A stretch of DNA of 64,000 nt from Leptospira ainlahdjerensis (GTDB taxonomy: Bacteria > Spirochaetota > Leptospiria > Leptospirales > Leptospiraceae): the NCBI RefSeq assembly GCF_016919175.1, contig NZ_JAFFPU010000006.1, positions 1 to 64,000 on the forward strand, in the 5' to 3' direction. The position numbers and the translations under genes are program-made. Positions 60,468-64,000 of the stretch are shown here, piece by piece; within the stretch, counting starts at the first letter, position 1; the number at the start of each line of letters is the position of its first letter. A model generated the notes under the pieces. That model was not told the DNA's origin. It was given only the letters and a program-made list of their open reading frames with translations, and did not search any database.

Positions 60468-62759
60468 ATGAAGATGCAGATCCCCCTCCTCTCCCGTTAT
60501 TTTTCCTGGTTACACAATAACGCACCCGAAGGGTCTGTGGAGATCTACCCGGAAGTCACGGATTCTTTCGAGAGTTCGCTTCCCGGAGTTCGCGTAATTG
60601 GAGATCTTACCGGGTTGCCTCTTCTCAAATTCGCCGTGGAAAGCGGATACAAAGTAGTTAGGGAAATCCAAAAAAAGAACGAAAATTCTTCACAAACAAA
60701 AAAAACATACGAACACGTCTACGACGTCGTGATTGTCGGGGCCGGCCCCGCCGGAGTTTCCGCCGGAATCGAACTCAAAAAAATACATTCCAATTTTATT
60801 ATATTAGAATCCAATGATCCATTTCACACGATTAAAAGTTACCCCAAAGGAAAACCTATCTTTGCCGAGCCGGAGGACTTAAAAACAAATTCGGAGATTA
60901 AGATTCTCAACGGCACCAAAGAAAGTCTTTTAAAAGACCTCCAATCTTCGTTCAAAAAATGGAATCTTCCCCTGGAAATCGGAGCACGAGTAACGAAGAT
61001 TCGAAAAGACAGCTTAGGCTTTTCGGTATCATGCGAAAATGGAAAGAATTTTCTAACAAAAGAAGTGATCCTTGCGATCGGAAAGAGCGGAGACGCAAGA
61101 AATCTTCAAGTGCCGGGAGAAGAATTGCCCAAAGTCTATCATCGATTGATCGACCCAAAAGACTTTGAAAAAGAGGACGTTCTCGTCGTCGGCGGAGGAG
61201 ATTCCGCGATAGAGGCGGCGATCGCAATTAGCGATTATGCAAACTCAACTCGACTTTCTTATCGAGGGAAAGAACTCGTGCGCCCTAAATTTGAGAATAA
61301 AGAGAGATTAGAATCTCTGATCCAAGAAGGAAAGATAGAATTCTTAAAGGAAAGCGAAGTGGAAGAAATCGGAGAAAAAGAAGTAAAACTCCGAAGGACC
61401 GAATCGAAAAACAAGACCGACGCCTCTCGAACGATTACTAACTCAAGCGTCCTGATCCAAATCGGTTCCAGTGCACCGATCGAATTTTTAAAAAATATCG
61501 GCCTTAGAATTCAAAATCAAAAACGCATTTGGGATTGGATCGGTTTTATCGAGATGATTCTTTTCGCAAACGTAGTCTATTTTGGAAAAGCGTCTTTTTA
61601 CGGAAGTGCAACCTACTCTCTGATCGCTCTCGTATCTCTATTTGCCTTTTTAGGCCTCGGACTTCCGTTTTCAATTCATCTCTTTAAAAAAAGGAAGGAA
61701 TTGTTTTCCGATTCCTGGAATACATTCAAAAATATTTATATACTTTCCGCGGCCGCCTATTTTATCACCGTATATGCCGGAGCTAAATATTTTGACTTTT
61801 TGTTTTTAGGAAAACAACCCGGATTTCATTATACTCTTTTGTATTCTCTCACCATTCTCACTTTTGGTTTGAGAAGAATGAAGGCAAGGCCCACAAAGTA
61901 TATTCGAAAACAAACCTGGACTTTAATTCTGATCCAAGTATTTCCGCTCTTTCTTTTACCGGAGATCATCCTTCCCTTCTTAGGGCAAAATGGTCTGTTA
62001 GGTGATCCGAACGGATTTCTACTAACGCAGGTTTTTCCATACGGGGCTTACTGGAACGCGTACGGATTGATTCTCGCGTGGCCTTTGAATATGGGAATTT
62101 TTTACAATACGGGAATTACAACCTTCTGGTTGGTCTACGGGATTCTACAAACCTTTGTAGTGATCCCTTATCTCGTCTATCGTTTCGGAAAAGGAGCTTA
62201 TTGTGGTTGGATTTGCTCCTGCGGCGGGCTTGCGGAAACCTTAGGAGACGAGACAAGAACCAAGATGCCTCATGGAAAACTCGCCAATCAATTAGAGAAT
62301 GCGGGACAGTGGATTCTTCTTTTTGCGACGGTCATTACGATTTTGAAGTTAAGCGAAATTTTCCTTTCTTCCTGGTTTCCATTTACCCACATTTTAGGAA
62401 GTATCGGAGACGGCGGAAAGAAAGTGTATGACGTCGTCGTTGATTTGATGTTAGCCGGAGTAGTCGGAGTCGGCGCTTATTTCTTTTTAAGCGGTAGAGT
62501 TTGGTGCAGATTTTTTTGTCCTTTGTCCGCGCTCATGCATATCTACGCAAAGTTCAGTCGATTTAGAATTTTCTCCGAAAAGAAAAAATGTATATCTTGT
62601 AATATCTGTACCAAGGTCTGTCACCAGGGGATCGACGTTATGAGCTATGCAAACAGAGGAATCCCGATGGACAACGTTCAGTGCGTCCGTTGTTCGGCTT
62701 GTGTCGTAAGCTGTCCTACCAACGTTCTTTCTTTTGGGGAATTAGAGAAAGATTGTTAA
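60468..62759 (+). CDS. Fused FAD/NAD(P) reductase and membrane polyferredoxin (NapH-like)
   Basis: A 763-residue two-part protein. The first 345 residues are a thioredoxin-reductase-like flavoprotein with FAD motif VVIVGAGPAGVSAGIEL, NAD(P) motif VLVVGGGDSAIEAAIAIS, but no redox CxxC, more like YpdA. Then come about eight membrane helices with a NapH/RdxA-type domain: GAYCGWICSCGG and VWCRFFCPLSALMHIY bind metals or haem-like sites, and two 4Fe-4S clusters are marked by CISCNICTKVCHQG and CVRCSACVVSCPTN. It would move electrons from NAD(P)H through flavin and Fe-S to a membrane acceptor. Partners are unknown; the gene stands alone. Confidence 0.88.
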   Translation: MKMQIPLLSRYFSWLHNNAPEGSVEIYPEVTDSFESSLPGVRVIGDLTGLPLLKFAVESGYKVVREIQKKNENSSQTKKTYEHVYDVVIVGAGPAGVSAGIELKKIHSNFIILESNDPFHTIKSYPKGKPIFAEPEDLKTNSEIKILNGTKESLLKDLQSSFKKWNLPLEIGARVTKIRKDSLGFSVSCENGKNFLTKEVILAIGKSGDARNLQVPGEELPKVYHRLIDPKDFEKEDVLVVGGGDSAIEAAIAISDYANSTRLSYRGKELVRPKFENKERLESLIQEGKIEFLKESEVEEIGEKEVKLRRTESKNKTDASRTITNSSVLIQIGSSAPIEFLKNIGLRIQNQKRIWDWIGFIEMILFANVVYFGKASFYGSATYSLIALVSLFAFLGLGLPFSIHLFKKRKELFSDSWNTFKNIYILSAAAYFITVYAGAKYFDFLFLGKQPGFHYTLLYSLTILTFGLRRMKARPTKYIRKQTWTLILIQVFPLFLLPEIILPFLGQNGLLGDPNGFLLTQVFPYGAYWNAYGLILAWPLNMGIFYNTGITTFWLVYGILQTFVVIPYLVYRFGKGAYCGWICSCGGLAETLGDETRTKMPHGKLANQLENAGQWILLFATVITILKLSEIFLSSWFPFTHILGSIGDGGKKVYDVVVDLMLAGVVGVGAYFFLSGRVWCRFFCPLSALMHIYAKFSRFRIFSEKKKCISCNICTKVCHQGIDVMSYANRGIPMDNVQCVRCSACVVSCPTNVLSFGELEKDC

Positions 62760-62919
62760 ACGACATTAAGAGAAGATTATCCAATATTTAGAAAATAGAT
62801 ACACAGATTAGGCCATCTTGTTGCTCTTCTACAAAAACTTATCCAGTCAGTATGTAAATTATTGACCAAAAACATCTTTGACAAAAAGATGCTCAAACTA
62901 TTATTTTTTAGGAGATTTC

Positions 62920-63153
62920 ATGCGTTCAATAAAGTTTGGGGTAGCCTTGTTCCCACTACTCATGTTTGTAAATTGTGTATCATATCACGTTGGATCAGGG
63001 GCCTTTGCTGGAGACCACCTTTATCTTGTAGCTCATAAAGACACAGGAAATCCATACGATGTTAAACGTTTTTCAAGTCAACTTCTTCTTTGCAATATAG
63101 AAACAGACGATTCACTAAATTGCAAACCAGCTATCGTCAAAGGAATCAAATAA
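62920..63153 (+). CDS. Small tandem lipoprotein 1 (77 aa)
   Basis: A lipoprotein with lipobox MFVNC (Cys near residue 19), a short mature domain, and a C-X9-C pair (CNIETDDSLNC). It shares this layout with the two genes that follow. AGGAG precedes the ATG at 62920. Base composition is more AT-rich than upstream. Function unknown. Confidence 0.75.
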   Translation: MRSIKFGVALFPLLMFVNCVSYHVGSGAFAGDHLYLVAHKDTGNPYDVKRFSSQLLLCNIETDDSLNCKPAIVKGIK

Positions 63154-63154
63154 T

Positions 63155-63433
63155 ATGAAAAAAAGTATCCGCAAACTTCTCGTTCTAACAAGTTTATTAT
63201 TCTCTTTTTCTCAATGTGTTACGCATATCGCAAAAGTGCAAGTTTTTGATAACGATAAAATTACTGTTTACAAAAATTACTGTTCAATGCGCGCTTTTGC
63301 AACGACTACTTATGGAGTTTGTAATCCATACGCCTACTATGTAGAAGATTACGTGTGTGTAGTCGAAAAGACAGGGGAATTAAGTTGCAACGATGTAACT
63401 GAGAAGTATAAAAACCCTAGTACAAAGCTTTAA
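63155..63433 (+). CDS. Small tandem lipoprotein 2 (92 aa)
   Basis: Lipobox LFSFSQC (Cys near residue 22), then a domain with five further cysteines, the last two as CVVEKTGELSC, the same spacing as in the first gene. It starts one base after the first gene's stop (TAATATG), so the two are coupled. Function unknown. Confidence 0.75.
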   Translation: MKKSIRKLLVLTSLLFSFSQCVTHIAKVQVFDNDKITVYKNYCSMRAFATTTYGVCNPYAYYVEDYVCVVEKTGELSCNDVTEKYKNPSTKL

Positions 63434-63449
63434 AATCAAGGATCTTTTA

Positions 63450-63671
63450 ATGAAAATATCGTATAAACTTTCTTTCACATTCATTGCACTTCTCTCGACA
63501 GTTAATTGTATAAAAGTAGCTAGTTCTGAAATCGTAAAAACTCCAAAAGGCTTTTACAGATTCTATGAAACTGCAGCGGATCGATACAACTCTAAAGTAG
63601 AATTTTGCTCGGTTGATCAGAAGACAAACGCAATCACCTGTAAGAATGTTACTGTCAATTTAGGATTCTAA
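63450..63671 (+). CDS. Small tandem lipoprotein 3 (73 aa)
   Basis: Lipobox LSTVNC (Cys near residue 20), then a short domain ending in CSVDQKTNAITC (C-X10-C) and NVTVNLGF. It is the third of a run of related small lipoproteins, 16 nt after the second, probably in one operon. Function unknown. Confidence 0.72.
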   Translation: MKISYKLSFTFIALLSTVNCIKVASSEIVKTPKGFYRFYETAADRYNSKVEFCSVDQKTNAITCKNVTVNLGF

Positions 63672-63683
63672 TAATCAATCTAA

Positions 63684-63726
63684 TTCAATAAGGAGGCGCC
63701 TAAATGAAACGAACCTCCTCATTGAA
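63684..63726. terminator. Hairpin after the lipoprotein run
   Basis: TTCAATAAGGAGG and CCTCCTCATTGAA (12 of 13 pairs) close a 17-nt loop, 13 nt after the third lipoprotein gene, followed by TTATAATC. The left arm AAGGAGG is also a strong ribosome-site sequence, and an ATG follows in the loop, but that frame stops after eight codons. Confidence 0.5.
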
Positions 63727-63750
63727 TTTATAATCATAAGAAAATATTCA

Positions 63751-64000
63751 ATGGACAAATACAGTCTTACAATATTTATTACTCTTACTTTCAGCTTTTC
63801 TAACTGTCAGAAAGAAAATTCATATCCGGCTAAATCGTCTCCTTTGCGAAAAATCAATCTCCAGACTTTTCTAAATTCCGCCGAGTCGAAAAAATTCTCC
63901 ATCGAATTAGCAAAGGGAAAAATAGATGTGAACGTTCTAAACGTTCCTAAACTCCCGCGCCAAATCAATTTCGTACTTAGACAAGACGACTGCGCTTATT
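63751..64000 (+). CDS. Lipoprotein, partial (3' end outside window)
   Basis: ATG at 63751 opens a lipoprotein signal (SLTIFITLTFSFSNC, Cys near 18) and then a polar domain (KINLQTFLNSAESKKFSIEL, DDCAY) that runs off the window edge. It is the fourth lipoprotein start in a row, but beyond the hairpin. The family is not recognised from the visible 83 codons. Confidence 0.65.
   Translation, partial: MDKYSLTIFITLTFSFSNCQKENSYPAKSSPLRKINLQTFLNSAESKKFSIELAKGKIDVNVLNVPKLPRQINFVLRQDDCAY

Overview
The window looks like chromosome of a Leptospira species from the pathogenic clade. The reasons are the many lipoproteins with spirochaete-type lipoboxes, AraC regulators with a membrane N-terminus, abundant PAS/GAF kinases and chemoreceptors, a stand-alone tRNA-Ile/tRNA-Ala pair not joined to rRNA genes, low-to-middling GC, and many decayed genes beside dispersed intergenic repeats. 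The species cannot be fixed from sequence alone.

Layout. 1-5.8 kb: ammonium transporter amt behind a GAF/PP2C/TPR phosphatase, an alpha/beta hydrolase and two small unknown proteins. 5.8-11.3 kb: HD-hydrolase pseudogene next to a dispersed repeat, FGGY sugar kinase, host-attachment-family protein, a 1.2 kb gap and a membrane AraC regulator. 11.8-18 kb: two paralogous DUF1566 lipoproteins, a hotdog protein, an AraC pseudogene and small envelope proteins. 18-24.2 kb: ribH-nusB-TPR-HEAT operon, a TPR-like lipoprotein and a frameshifted coiled-coil gene. 24.3-32.5 kb: a lipoprotein with two amidase domains, an ammonium transporter fused to a chemoreceptor signalling domain, a SpoT-like HD pseudogene, a PhyH dioxygenase and a chemoreceptor. 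32.7-37.1 kb: dps, a DegT aminotransferase and lon. 37.3-43 kb: repeats, a pectinacetylesterase-like lipoprotein, palindromes and a carbonic anhydrase pseudogene. 43-51.3 kb: alcohol dehydrogenase, thioesterase, a hybrid histidine kinase, an SMR exporter, a GST and a second histidine kinase. 51.4-56.3 kb: a six-gene minus-strand operon (SMP-30-like protein, ArsR regulator, ACAD10/11-type acyl-CoA dehydrogenase, APH-type kinase, DUF6285, histidine phosphatase). 56.5-59.7 kb: overlapping cyclic-nucleotide-binding protein, acyltransferase and beta-propeller lipoprotein. 59.8-64 kb: tRNA-Ile and tRNA-Ala, a flavin-reductase/membrane-ferredoxin fusion and a run of small lipoproteins, the last cut by the window edge.

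The best leads are the Amt-chemoreceptor fusion (26.8-29.1 kb), the kinase/dehydrogenase operon that resembles the 4-hydroxyacyl-CoA (levulinate-type) pathway (51.4-56.3 kb), the flavin-reductase/polyferredoxin fusion (60.5-62.8 kb), and a repeat family of about 150-200 bp with five copies, two of which touch truncated pseudogenes. Gene identities rest on motifs read by eye; no database search was run.
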